Positions 1-7,868 of a stretch of 64,000 nt of DNA are shown in pieces. Below the pieces are notes generated by a model, which saw nothing but the letters and a program-made list of their open reading frames with translations, did no database searches and was not told where the DNA came from. Every line of letters begins with the position of its first letter. Position 1 is the first letter of the stretch. Both the position numbers and the translations under genes were made by a program. Source of the DNA: Nocardioides gilvus (GTDB lineage Bacteria > Actinomycetota > Actinomycetes > Propionibacteriales > Nocardioidaceae); contig NZ_QHKY01000002.1 of the NCBI RefSeq assembly GCF_003194605.1, forward strand, positions 620,001 to 684,000, given 5' to 3'.

Positions 1-715
1 AGACCGGGATGTCGAGCCGTTCACGCAGTTGACGTTCGATCTCGAAGCAGCGAGGCGCAGCGATGTCCTCGAGGTTGATGCCACCGAAACCGGGAGCGAT
101 GCGCACCACCGTCTCGACGATCTCGTCGACGTCCTGGGTGTCGAGGCAGATCGGCCACGCGTTGATGTCGGCGAACCGCTTGAACAGCGCCGCCTTCCCC
201 TCCATCACGGGCAGCGCGGCCCCGGGGCCGATGTTGCCCAGCCCCAGGACGGCGGATCCGTCGGTCACCACGGCGACCGAGTTGCCCTTCATGGTCAGGC
301 GCCAGATGTCCTCGGGGTGGCGGGCCAGCGCGGCCGAGACCCGACCCACGCCGGGCGTGTAGGCCAGCGAGAGGTCGTCGCGGGTTTTCAGCGGAACCCG
401 GGAGGTGACCTCGATCTTGCCGCCCAGATGGGCCAGGAACGTCCGGTCGGAGACCTTGTGGACGGTCACGCCGACGATCTCCTTCACCGCAGCCACCACG
501 ATCTTGGAGTGGTCGGCGTCCGAGGAGGAGCAGGTCACGTCGACGGTGAGGCGGTCGTGGCTGGACTCGGCCACGTCGATACCGGTCACCACTCCTCCCT
601 CAGCCGAGATCGTGGTGGCGATCCGACCCACCACCGCGTGGTCGGGGACGGTGTGGAGGCGCATCGTGATCGAGTACGAGGAGGTCGTCGCGCCGCTGGA
701 GGTGGGGGAGTTCAT
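1..715 (-). CDS. NAD(P)-dependent malic enzyme, N-terminal part (cut by left edge)
   Basis: Reading leftward from an ATG at 715, the frame stays open to the edge of the window (about 238 codons). Residues about 13-90 look like an ACT-type regulatory domain. The malic enzyme N-terminal domain follows, with the AYTPGV block (tyrosine proton donor) and the MEGKAALFK block (catalytic lysine region), and the start of the NAD-binding part. The family decarboxylates malate to pyruvate and CO2 in the cytoplasm. A fused N-terminal ACT domain occurs in some bacterial malic enzymes and suggests allosteric control by a small ligand. The NAD versus NADP preference cannot be read because the C-terminal half is missing. 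Direct repeats lie just upstream at 760-794. Confidence 0.93.
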   Translation of the reverse strand, partial: MNSPTSSGATTSSYSITMRLHTVPDHAVVGRIATTISAEGGVVTGIDVAESSHDRLTVDVTCSSSDADHSKIVVAAVKEIVGVTVHKVSDRTFLAHLGGKIEVTSRVPLKTRDDLSLAYTPGVGRVSAALARHPEDIWRLTMKGNSVAVVTDGSAVLGLGNIGPGAALPVMEGKAALFKRFADINAWPICLDTQDVDEIVETVVRIAPGFGGINLEDIAAPRCFEIERQLRERLDIPV

Positions 716-759
716 CGGGCCTTCCTGGGGGGTCAGGGAAGCCGCCGATCGCCGAGTGT

Positions 760-794
760 CACTGCGTTTGATCACTGCGTTTGATCACTGCGAT
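760..794. repeat. 13-bp direct repeats upstream of malic enzyme
   Basis: The unit CACTGCGTTTGAT occurs at 760-772 and 773-785, followed by a partial third copy (CACTGCGAT) at 786-794. They sit 45-80 bp upstream of the malic enzyme ATG (minus strand), in the position expected for regulator binding, but could also be simple slippage. Confidence 0.6.
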
Positions 795-872
795 CCGGAG
801 GCGTCGCGCTCAACCCTACGCCTCGGCGAAGGAGCCTCCGAGAGCGCAATGGTGCGCCGCAGTGGACCGCCT

Positions 873-1280
873 TCAGTCGAGCTGCTTCTCCTTGCGGGTG
901 AAGAAGCCGCCGGCGAAGAGAGCCGCCAGGACGAGCACCGGCTGGAAGAAGAGGCGTACGAGCCGCTTCCGGTCGGTGTCGAGGCCGAAGGCGTCCGTGC
1001 CCTCGAGGTACTGGCCGATGTTGCCGGGGAAGATCACCACGAAGAAGGCCGCCAGCAGGCCACCGAAGAGACGCTTGTGCTTGGGGAGCGCGACGAGACC
1101 GGCACCCAGCGCGATCTCCACGACACCGGAGCCGAGCACCGTCAGGTCGTCGTCGAGGGGGAACCAGTCCGGCACCTGTGCCTGGAACTCTTCGCGCTGC
1201 GTGGTCAGGTGCATGACGCCGGCCCCGACCATGGCGGAGCCGAGCAGGATGCGGACGGCGGTACGCGGCAATGAGGTCAT
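873..1280 (-). CDS. DoxX-like small integral membrane protein
   Basis: A hydrophobic protein of about 135 residues with roughly four membrane segments, resembling the DoxX/DoxD-like family. It starts MTSLPRTAVRILLG, has a conserved GAGVMHLT block in the first helix region and ends with a basic KEKQLD tail. An alternative GTG/ATG start up to 1349 would add 23 non-hydrophobic residues and is less convincing. DoxX-like proteins are poorly understood; some act with thiol or quinone chemistry at the membrane. The gene stands alone, convergent with nothing and upstream of a region of about 285 bp without a clear gene. Family assignment is good, function unknown. Confidence 0.75.
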   Translation of the reverse strand: MTSLPRTAVRILLGSAMVGAGVMHLTTQREEFQAQVPDWFPLDDDLTVLGSGVVEIALGAGLVALPKHKRLFGGLLAAFFVVIFPGNIGQYLEGTDAFGLDTDRKRLVRLFFQPVLVLAALFAGGFFTRKEKQLD

Positions 1281-1288
1281 GGAGGTGA

Positions 1289-1483
1289 GCGTACGGGCGC
1301 TCGCAAGCAGCGTGGATTCGTCGGAGAGTTGCTCGGTCCTGTGTCCCACTCGAGCATTCCTTCCCGCGCGGCACGCGCCCCACGCTGCGTGCCGTCTGGC
1401 CGGGCCCCATCAGTGTGCCGAAGGTGGAGGGTGCCGAGTACCGGATCGAGGTCGACGGCGAGCCTCTCGAGATCCTCCCCTGA
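1289..1483 (+). other. Start-less coding-like frame, possible gene remnant
   Basis: After a TGA at 1286 the frame is open to a TGA at 1481-1483. Its last 30 or so codons read like real protein (WPGPISVPKVEGAEY then RIEVDGEPLEILP), but there is no ATG and the only GTG lies near 1417. It may be the tail of a decayed gene. The rest of 1281-1565, the largest unassigned stretch here, contains only an antisense open frame on the minus strand that I do not accept as a gene. Confidence 0.25.
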
Positions 1484-1565
1484 CCCCTCGTTGGCCGCGC
1501 CAATCGATCGGATTTCCTCCACGATCCGCAGGACATCCGACACCTGTGGGGGTTACCGTGCCGAA

Positions 1566-2825
1566 ATGCGCCGAACCATCTCGCGGGCCTCCCTCGTCGT
1601 TCTCTCCCTGGTTGCCTCCGCGTTGATCGCGCCGGCCAGCACCGCGGCCGCTCCGCCCCACGAGCCGATCTGGGACAAGGGAGCCGGGGGTGAGCGCTAC
1701 GTCGCCTTCGGTGACTCCTTCGTCTCCGGTCCCGGGATCGCGCCGCAGCGCCCCGGCCCGTGCGTACGCAGTGAGAAGAACTTCCCGACGTTGGTGGCCG
1801 AGGAGTTCAAGGTCACCTCCTACATCGACGCCAGTTGTGGAGGTGCGGAGACCAAGCACCTCACTGAGGCCCAGACCAGCCTCGGCGGAAACGCCCCGCA
1901 GCTCGACGCGCTGTCGGCCGACACCACACTCGTCACCTTCGGCACGCTCGGCGGCAATGACCTGGGTCTGGTCCAGCTGGCGGTCGGGTGCGCCACCACA
2001 GACTGCGTGCCACCGGCGGGGACCGACCCCAACGCTGGCCGGCTCGAGGCGGTCCGTCAGGCGATGACCGCGGGCCTGGCAGCGGCCAGGAAGCGCGCGC
2101 CCCGGGCCGAGATCTACGTCATCGGCTACGGCACGTACCTGCCCGAGGGCGGATGCCCCGCTGCGTTCGGCAACGCACTCACGCCCGAGGAGTTCGACTA
2201 CGTGCAGGGCGAGATCGACCGGCTCTCCGACGTCCTCGAGCAGGTCGCCGCTGCCCAGGGCGTCGGTTTCATCGACCAGCGCGAGGTGCCCGGCGCTGCT
2301 GAGCACACGGCCTGCGCGCCGCCTCAGGAGCAGTGGATCCGGGCCTTCGAGACGTACGGCGACGGGGTCCCGCTGCACCCCTCCACCGCCGGCATGGTCG
2401 CCATCGCCGACCACGTGGTCGCCAGCATCCGAGCAGCCCGTGAGGCAGCGACGCCCCAGCCGACGCCGAAGCCCACCCGCGCCGAGCGTCTGAAGAAGTT
2501 GAGGGCCAAGGCCAGGACGGCACAGTTCACGGCCACGTGCCACCGAGGCGGCCGCATCCTGAAGCCCAGGGTCACCCGGGGTGGGGGAGCCATCACCAAG
2601 GTCGTCTTCAAGGTAGGGAGGAAGACGGTCGGCGTCGACCGGACCGCACCCTGGGCGGTCAAGGTGAACGCCGCGAAGATCAGGAAGAGCAAGGGCAAGC
2701 AGTACCGGGGCAAGGTGCACGCGGTCATCACCTTCCGCGACGGCTCGCTCTCGATCAAGCGCTCGCGGACCAAGGCCCGCCCGAGTTGCCTTAAGGCTGC
2801 GCCCGTCGGCGTGGTCTGGAAGTGA
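1566..2825 (+). CDS. Secreted SGNH/GDSL-family hydrolase
   Basis: A 419-residue exported esterase or lipase-like enzyme. Residues 1-29 form a signal peptide (MRRTIS, hydrophobic LVVLSLVASALIAP, then ASTAAA). The SGNH blocks are clear: GDSFVSG with the nucleophile near Ser51, the GGNDLG oxyanion block, and LHPSTAG with the catalytic histidine near the end of the domain. The start at 1566 is chosen because the signal peptide begins there; longer frames add a non-homologous leader. The C-terminal 120 residues or so are lysine/arginine-rich with an Ig-like or wall-binding look (RLKKLRAKARTAQF then KVVFKVGRKTVG). The substrate cannot be told. Confidence 0.9.
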   Translation: MRRTISRASLVVLSLVASALIAPASTAAAPPHEPIWDKGAGGERYVAFGDSFVSGPGIAPQRPGPCVRSEKNFPTLVAEEFKVTSYIDASCGGAETKHLTEAQTSLGGNAPQLDALSADTTLVTFGTLGGNDLGLVQLAVGCATTDCVPPAGTDPNAGRLEAVRQAMTAGLAAARKRAPRAEIYVIGYGTYLPEGGCPAAFGNALTPEEFDYVQGEIDRLSDVLEQVAAAQGVGFIDQREVPGAAEHTACAPPQEQWIRAFETYGDGVPLHPSTAGMVAIADHVVASIRAAREAATPQPTPKPTRAERLKKLRAKARTAQFTATCHRGGRILKPRVTRGGGAITKVVFKVGRKTVGVDRTAPWAVKVNAAKIRKSKGKQYRGKVHAVITFRDGSLSIKRSRTKARPSCLKAAPVGVVWK

Positions 2826-2880
2826 TTGCTACCCGGCTCGTGTGACCCACAAGCCGGTGACTGGGTGAGACCGAGGCGGC

Positions 2881-3537
2881 TCAGGTGAGCCAGGGACAGA
2901 CCAGGTCGCGGGTCTGCAGGTGCTGACGCTGGCGCCGGTCCGATCGGCGCCGGTGCGGCTCGGCCACGCTCTCGCCCGGTCGCAGGATCGGCACCGTCGG
3001 GGTCTGGAGCAGCTCCTCACGGGCGGCGTCCAACTCGATGGTGACGTCGTACGCCCCGTGCCCGTTGGGTTCGGTCTCGAGCGGTCCGAGGCGTCGCAGC
3101 ATCGCCAGGGAGGCGTCGTTGTCGCTGGCGACCTCGGTGATCACCCGGGTGACCCCCACAGGCCGGCGCGCGACGAGCACGCCGAGCAGTGCGGAGGCGA
3201 CACCGCGGCCCTGCCAGGCGTCCTTGACGGTGACCGCCAGATCGGCGGCGTCCGGTTGGTCGTCGTAGCGCACGATCCGGGCGATCGCGATGGGGTCGTA
3301 CGTGCCGGGGGAGGTCTCGGCCGACAGCACGAGCGCGATGTGGTCGACGCCGTCCACGTCGTCGACGAGGTGGTCCAGCATGGTGTCGGTGAGGTGGGCC
3401 ATCGGAGTGAGGAATCGCTGGCGACGGCTCTCGGGTGAGAGCTCCTCGAAGGCCTGGGCCAGGTTCTCGCGGTCCGACGGCTTCAGGTCGACGATCCAGG
3501 CGTCGGTCCCGTCGCGGAGGCTGACCTGTTCAAGCAC
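2881..3537 (-). CDS. GNAT-family N-acetyltransferase
   Basis: A 218-residue cytoplasmic protein with a single GNAT domain. The acetyl-CoA pyrophosphate-binding motif is QGRGVASALL at about residue 110-120, preceded by the strand AADLAVTVKDAW and followed by ITEVASDNDASLAMLRRLG, a typical motif A/B arrangement. The start is a GTG at 3537 preceded by a GGGAG ribosome site. The C-terminus is a basic tail (HRRRSDRRQRQHLQ) of unknown use. The acceptor substrate is unknown. It is transcribed away from the MTHFR-like gene that starts at 3712, so the two share a divergent promoter region. Confidence 0.85.
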   Translation of the reverse strand: MLEQVSLRDGTDAWIVDLKPSDRENLAQAFEELSPESRRQRFLTPMAHLTDTMLDHLVDDVDGVDHIALVLSAETSPGTYDPIAIARIVRYDDQPDAADLAVTVKDAWQGRGVASALLGVLVARRPVGVTRVITEVASDNDASLAMLRRLGPLETEPNGHGAYDVTIELDAAREELLQTPTVPILRPGESVAEPHRRRSDRRQRQHLQTRDLVCPWLT

Positions 3538-3711
3538 GCGGTGCTCCCGACCTCATGGATGTGACGCGCATCACGCACGCCTTCATGCAAGCAGCCTAGG
3601 GCTCGCAGCCCCCCGGTGCACCCGTCCGCGTCCACACCGTGGCCCACGATGGGCCCTCCGTCGGTGCGCGATGGGAGGATGGCGCTCTGTCGTGACGAGA
3701 AGGAGTTGGGT

Positions 3712-4641
3712 GTGGAACTGCGTCAGCGCATCGCCGAACGACGTGGCGGAGCCGTGCTCTTCGGGATGACGCCGCCCCGGTCGGGGACCTCGCCCGAGGG
3801 CGTACGTCAGGTCGCCGAGCGCACGATGGAGCGCCTGGAGTCCCTCGACCTCGACGGCATCATCCTGTACGACATCGACGACGAGTCCGACCGCAACCCC
3901 ACCGAGCGCCCGTTCCCCTACTCCGCGACCCTCGACCCGGCCAAGTTCGTCGAAGAGCTCGACGGCTGGAAGAAGCCGGTCATCATCTACCGCTGCGTGG
4001 GCAAGTACACGCCCGACGACCTCGGATCGTGGCTCGGTGACCAGGACCCGGAGCGGGTGCTCAGCGTCTTCGTCGGGGCCTCCTCGCGCCAGAAGGACGT
4101 CGCTGTCACGCTTCCCCAGGCCCAGGAGCTGCGCCGGACGGTGCAGCCCGACCTGCTCCTCGGCGGGGTCGCCATCCCCGAACGCCACGTCACCCGCGGT
4201 GACGAGCACGAGCGGCTGCTCAGCAAGCAGCAGGCCGGCGCCAGCTTCTTCGTCACCCAGGTCGTCTACGACGTCAACGCCGCCAAGGACCTGCTCTCCG
4301 ACTACCACTACGCCTGCCAGGCCGCCGAGATCGCACCGGTCCCGGTGATCTTCACGCTGTCGGTGTGTGGCTCGCTCAAGACGCTCGAGTTCCTGGAGTG
4401 GCTGGGCGTCAACGTGCCCCGGTGGGTGCGCAACGACCTGCGCCACTCGGCCGACACGCTGCAGCAGTCGTACGACCAGTGCCTGGCCACCGCCGACGAG
4501 CTGATCGCCTTCTCCGACCGCCTCGGTCTGCCGATCGGCTTCAACATCGAGTCCGTCGCCATCCGCAAGGCCGAGATCGAGGCGTCGGTCGAGCTGGCCG
4601 CCGAGGTACGGGGACGTCTCGAGATCCAGCGCGAGTTCTGA
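3712..4641 (+). CDS. Methylenetetrahydrofolate reductase-like protein
   Basis: A 309-residue TIM-barrel protein of the MTHFR/MetF-like superfamily. The GTG start at 3712 is supported by AAGGAG at 3700-3705. Signs of the family are the FGMTPPRSG block near the N-terminus, DGIILYDIDDE, KQQAGASFFVTQVVYD in the middle, and a late GFNIES strand. It differs from true MetF: the FEFFPP block that carries the catalytic glutamate is replaced by FGMTPP, and the NLALRGD folate/FAD block is not present (VGASSRQKD instead). I therefore call it MTHFR-like rather than metF. It may use another folate or no folate. It stands alone between a divergent acetyltransferase and a SnoaL-like gene. Confidence 0.8.
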   Translation: MELRQRIAERRGGAVLFGMTPPRSGTSPEGVRQVAERTMERLESLDLDGIILYDIDDESDRNPTERPFPYSATLDPAKFVEELDGWKKPVIIYRCVGKYTPDDLGSWLGDQDPERVLSVFVGASSRQKDVAVTLPQAQELRRTVQPDLLLGGVAIPERHVTRGDEHERLLSKQQAGASFFVTQVVYDVNAAKDLLSDYHYACQAAEIAPVPVIFTLSVCGSLKTLEFLEWLGVNVPRWVRNDLRHSADTLQQSYDQCLATADELIAFSDRLGLPIGFNIESVAIRKAEIEASVELAAEVRGRLEIQREF

Positions 4642-4693
4642 CCTCCTCGCGCGTCCTGTCGCCCGCGGCCTCAGTGCGGGGGAGGATTCGCGC

Positions 4694-5167
4694 ATGAGCG
4701 ATGCCACTTCCGACCCTGACTGGGCCGACCCTGACTGGGCCGAACCTGATCGGGCCGACTTCTCGACCTACGTCATCGAGACCCCCTCCAGCGCCGGGAT
4801 CGCCCGCGCGCGCGAGGTCGCCGAGCAGTGGTTGCCCGCCTTCCTGGCAGGCAGGCGCGCTGCTGACGAGTTGTACGTCGAGGGGGCCTCGACCTGGCAC
4901 AACATCGGCGAGCGGGAGGTCGAGATCCAACGCACCCCGTCGCGCACCCGGGCCGTCGACTCCGGCGCGGACCTGCGGGTGGTCGACGTACGGGTGAAGG
5001 TCTTCGACGGCGGGTGGGTCTTCCAGGGCACGACCGTCGGCACCAACGCTGCCGGCGGCGCGGTCCGCGTGCCGGTCTGTCTGGTGGTCACCCTGCGCGA
5101 CGGCCGGATCGCACGCTTCGAGGAGTATGCCGACTCCCGCGCCGCCGAGGCGCTCCTCGCGACCTGA
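4694..5167 (+). CDS. SnoaL-like / NTF2-fold protein
   Basis: A 157-residue protein whose residues about 35-150 fit the SnoaL-like NTF2 fold (VAEQWLPAFLAGRRAADELY at the first helix, RVPVCLVVTLRDGRI and RFEEYAD at the end). These domains act as small cyclases, isomerases or simple ligand-binding cones; no catalytic assignment is possible. The N-terminus is an acidic low-complexity stretch made by a 15-bp tandem repeat at 4712-4756 (DPDWA, DPDWA, EPDRA). It ends 118 bp before the acyl-CoA dehydrogenase start and may be independent of it because operators lie in between. Confidence 0.75.
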   Translation: MSDATSDPDWADPDWAEPDRADFSTYVIETPSSAGIARAREVAEQWLPAFLAGRRAADELYVEGASTWHNIGEREVEIQRTPSRTRAVDSGADLRVVDVRVKVFDGGWVFQGTTVGTNAAGGAVRVPVCLVVTLRDGRIARFEEYADSRAAEALLAT

Positions 5168-5202
5168 GCCCTCCAGCGGCTCGCACGAAGGTCGGCAAGT
5201 GA

Positions 5203-5247
5203 TGACAGTCACAGGTAACTGGTTTACTGTGACAGTTCTGCTGTCAC
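5203..5247. promoter_or_regulatory. Overlapping palindromes, probable operator of acyl-CoA dehydrogenase
   Basis: Two perfect 7-bp inverted repeats overlap here: GTCACAG (5208-5214) with CTGTGAC (5227-5233), and GTGACAG (5229-5235) with CTGTCAC (5241-5247). They lie 39-78 bp upstream of the ATG at 5286, a usual place for a TetR- or GntR-type repressor of fatty-acid genes. The regulator is not encoded nearby. Confidence 0.55.
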
Positions 5248-5285
5248 CGTTGTGCGGAGTGCCGCGCTGTCCCCCAGGAGTGCCC

Positions 5286-6434
5286 ATGCCCGAGAGGCCG
5301 TCCATCTACGAGACCGAGCACGAGGACTTCCGCAGCACCGTCCGGTCGTTCCTCGAGCGCGAGGTCGTGCCCTTCCACGACCAGTGGGAGAAGGACGGAC
5401 AGGTCGACCGTGAGGTGTGGCGCAAGGCCGGCGCGGCAGGGCTGCTCTGCCTCGACGTCGACGAGGAGTACGGCGGCGCGGGCGTGGCCGACTTCCGCTA
5501 CACCTCGGTGCTCGCCGAGGAGACCATCCGGGCCGGCGCCAGCGGACTCGGTTTCGGGCTGCACAGCGACATCATCGTCCCCTACATCTCCACCCTCGGG
5601 ACACCCGAGCAGAAGCAGCGGTGGCTGCCCGGACTCGTCAGTGGCGAGACGATCTCGGCCATCGCGATGACCGAGCCTGGCGCCGGTTCCGACCTGCAGG
5701 GCATCGTCACCCACGCCGTGGACAAGGGGGACCACTACGTCCTCAACGGCTCGAAGACCTTCATCTCCAACGGCATCCTGTCCGACCTCGTCGTTGTGGT
5801 CGCCAAGACGGATCCCGACGCCGGTCACCAGGGCATCAGCCTGCTCGTGGTCGAGCGCGGGATGGAGGGCTTCACCCGTGGACGCAACCTCGACAAGATG
5901 GGGCTCAAGGCCCAGGACACCGCCGAGCTCTTCTTCGACGACGTCGTCGTGCCCAAGGAGAACCTCCTCGGCGAGGTCGGTGGGGGTTTCATCCACCTCA
6001 TGCAGAACCTGCCCCAGGAGCGGGTATCGATCGCGGTGATCGCGGTCGCCGCGATGGAGCACGTGATGGACCTGTCGCTGGCCTACGCGAAGGAGCGCAA
6101 GGCGTTCGGCCGTCCGATCGGCGTCTTCCAGCACAACCGCTTCATGCTCGCCGAGATGGCCACCGAGGTCCACATCGCCCGGGTCTTCGTCAACGACTGC
6201 ATCATGAAGTTGAACGCCGGCGAGGTCGACGCGAGCCTGGCGTCGATGGCGAAGTGGTGGACCACCGAGCTGCAGAAGAAGTTCGTTGACCAGGGCGTCC
6301 AGCTGCACGGTGGCTACGGCTACATGATGGAATACCCGATCGCCAAGGCCTTCCTGGACAGTCGCATCCAGACCATCTACGGCGGCACCACCGAGATCCA
6401 GAAGGAGATCATCGGCCGGATGCTCGGCGTCTGA
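5286..6434 (+). CDS. Acyl-CoA dehydrogenase, long-chain type
   Basis: A 382-residue FAD enzyme that oxidises acyl-CoA to trans-2-enoyl-CoA. The N-terminal helical domain, the middle beta domain (MTEPGAGSDLQG and GSKTFISNG), and the C-terminal helical domain (AFGRPIGVFQ, QLHGGYGYM) are all intact and of normal length. The position that carries the catalytic glutamate in medium-chain enzymes is glycine here (IYGGTTEIQ), while LPQERV supplies the glutamate used by long-chain-type enzymes. Start chosen at 5286 (MPERPSIYETEHEDF) because it matches the family N-terminus; a longer frame from 5127 overlaps the operators. A paralogue of the same type lies at 42490-43635. Confidence 0.93.
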   Translation: MPERPSIYETEHEDFRSTVRSFLEREVVPFHDQWEKDGQVDREVWRKAGAAGLLCLDVDEEYGGAGVADFRYTSVLAEETIRAGASGLGFGLHSDIIVPYISTLGTPEQKQRWLPGLVSGETISAIAMTEPGAGSDLQGIVTHAVDKGDHYVLNGSKTFISNGILSDLVVVVAKTDPDAGHQGISLLVVERGMEGFTRGRNLDKMGLKAQDTAELFFDDVVVPKENLLGEVGGGFIHLMQNLPQERVSIAVIAVAAMEHVMDLSLAYAKERKAFGRPIGVFQHNRFMLAEMATEVHIARVFVNDCIMKLNAGEVDASLASMAKWWTTELQKKFVDQGVQLHGGYGYMMEYPIAKAFLDSRIQTIYGGTTEIQKEIIGRMLGV

Positions 6435-6456
6435 CCCCCCCTTCCGCAGGCGCGGG

Positions 6457-7272
6457 TCAGTCGAGCTGGAGCAGCAACTCGCCGTGCGTCATGGAGAAGT
6501 ACGCGTCCGGGTGCTCGCCCCACTCGCGCCAGTGGGTCGCCATCGTGGTGATCCGCTCGTCGTCGAGGCCCAACGCCTTCAGCTTGGCGTTCTGCTCCGA
6601 CTCCAGAACGCGGGCGGACTGCACGTCTCCCCACCACTTCGTGACCTCGGGGGTGGCGTACGTCCACGTCGAGGCGTCGACGCGCACCTCTCCGAGGGCG
6701 GGCAGCCCGGCGGCGTTGGACCAGGCGCGCAGGTGGCGCGCGGCGTCCGGCTCCCCGCCGCTGTCACGGGCGATCTGTCGGTAGCTGTCCAACCAGTCGC
6801 TCATCCCCGAGCTCGCCGGACACCAGTGCATCACCGCGTAGTCGACCTCGCGCGCGGCCACGACGCGACGCGCCACCCGGGCCATCTCCCGCAGTGCCGC
6901 CGGCGGGTCCGTCAGGTACTGCAGCACCTGGTGGCAGTGCACGACGTCGAAGGAGTCGTCGTCGAAGGGCAGGGCGTAGACCGACCCGGTCCGCAGGGTG
7001 ACGTTGTCGACTCCCCGGGCGTCCATCAGCGCCTGGGCGGCGGCGACGGCGTCGGGCGCGGCCTCGATACCGACCACCTCGGCCGGCGCCACGATCCGGG
7101 CCAGGTCAGCGGTGATGCTGCCCGGGCCGAAGCCCACGTCGAGCAGGGTCATCCCGGGCGAGAGGTGCGGGAGCAGATGGGCAGCGGAGTTCTGGGCCGT
7201 ACGGGCTCCGTGGGCGGCCAGCACGCTGGCGTGGTGGCCGTGCACGTAGTTCTCGTCACCGGGTCGGGTCAT
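6457..7272 (-). CDS. Class I SAM-dependent methyltransferase
   Basis: A 271-residue enzyme with a Rossmann-like methyltransferase core at about residues 35-150: motif I LLDVGFGPGSI, the acidic end of strand 2 (VVGIEAAPDAV), GSVYALPFDDDSFDVV and HCHQVLQYLTDP. This layout fits UbiE/MenG-like and other small-molecule methyltransferases (Methyltransf_11/25 group). The C-terminal third is helical and ends MTHGELLLQLD. The substrate is not recognisable. The ATG at 7272 is preferred over upstream in-frame codons because the following MTRPGDENYVHGHHASVL is the usual family start. Confidence 0.87.
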   Translation of the reverse strand: MTRPGDENYVHGHHASVLAAHGARTAQNSAAHLLPHLSPGMTLLDVGFGPGSITADLARIVAPAEVVGIEAAPDAVAAAQALMDARGVDNVTLRTGSVYALPFDDDSFDVVHCHQVLQYLTDPPAALREMARVARRVVAAREVDYAVMHWCPASSGMSDWLDSYRQIARDSGGEPDAARHLRAWSNAAGLPALGEVRVDASTWTYATPEVTKWWGDVQSARVLESEQNAKLKALGLDDERITTMATHWREWGEHPDAYFSMTHGELLLQLD

Positions 7273-7337
7273 GGACCGATCTTCGCGCCGCGAGGGAGGA
7301 GCCGGGGGCGGAGTCCACGACGCGACCAGCGCCCGAC

Positions 7338-7859
7338 TCAGGAGTCGCGTACGTAGCAGAGCATCTGCGCCGGCTCGCCGGCTGCGAGCGCGGTGGGGTC
7401 CAGGTGGGAGAAGCCCCTGCGTTCGTAGAACCGGCGGGCGTCCTGGTCGACCTCGTCGACGTTGATGTGCACCTCGCCGACCTCGTGCCGGGTGACCCAC
7501 GCATCGAGCGCGCCCATCAGCGCGGTCCCGACCCCGGTCCCGCGGCGGGTGGGGACCGCGTACAACTCCTCGACCTGGGCGATGCCGCCCGCGTGGTACG
7601 GGGAGGGGCGATGGGTGGCGAGGAGGAACCCGAGCGCCGCACCGCCGGGATGGGTCGTGGTCTCGGCGAGCCAGACCCGGACGTCGTCGCGCCACAGGAG
7701 CACCTCGAAACGGGCCTCGAACTCGGCGGGAGTCGGCGTCGGCGTCTCGAACTCCACATTGAAGGCGTGCAGCAGACGCGCGACGAGGGCGGCGTCGCGA
7801 GGTCCGGCGAGACGGACGGCGATCTCCGGCGGCTCCTGGTGCGCATTCATGCCTGACAT
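7338..7859 (-). CDS. GNAT-family N-acetyltransferase
   Basis: A 173-residue single-domain acetyltransferase. The order is VRLAGPRDAALVARLL (helix 1), AQVEELYAVPTRRGTGVGTA (strand 4 and the acetyl-CoA-binding loop with RGTGVGTAL), and DEVDQDARRFYERRGF (motif B), all at the expected spacing. It resembles the large family of uncharacterised GNATs that modify amino-acid or aminoglycoside-like amines. The gene starts only 9 bp downstream of the stop of the hydrolase gene above it, so the two are probably co-transcribed on the minus strand. Confidence 0.87.
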   Translation of the reverse strand: MSGMNAHQEPPEIAVRLAGPRDAALVARLLHAFNVEFETPTPTPAEFEARFEVLLWRDDVRVWLAETTTHPGGAALGFLLATHRPSPYHAGGIAQVEELYAVPTRRGTGVGTALMGALDAWVTRHEVGEVHINVDEVDQDARRFYERRGFSHLDPTALAAGEPAQMLCYVRDS

Positions 7860-7868
7860 GGTGCCCGA

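Noticed and set aside
1277..1543. Possible small gene on the minus strand between the DoxX-like gene and the SGNH hydrolase
   Set aside because: Its second half is low-complexity and it is antisense to the coding-like remnant at 1289-1483; no ribosome site or family match.
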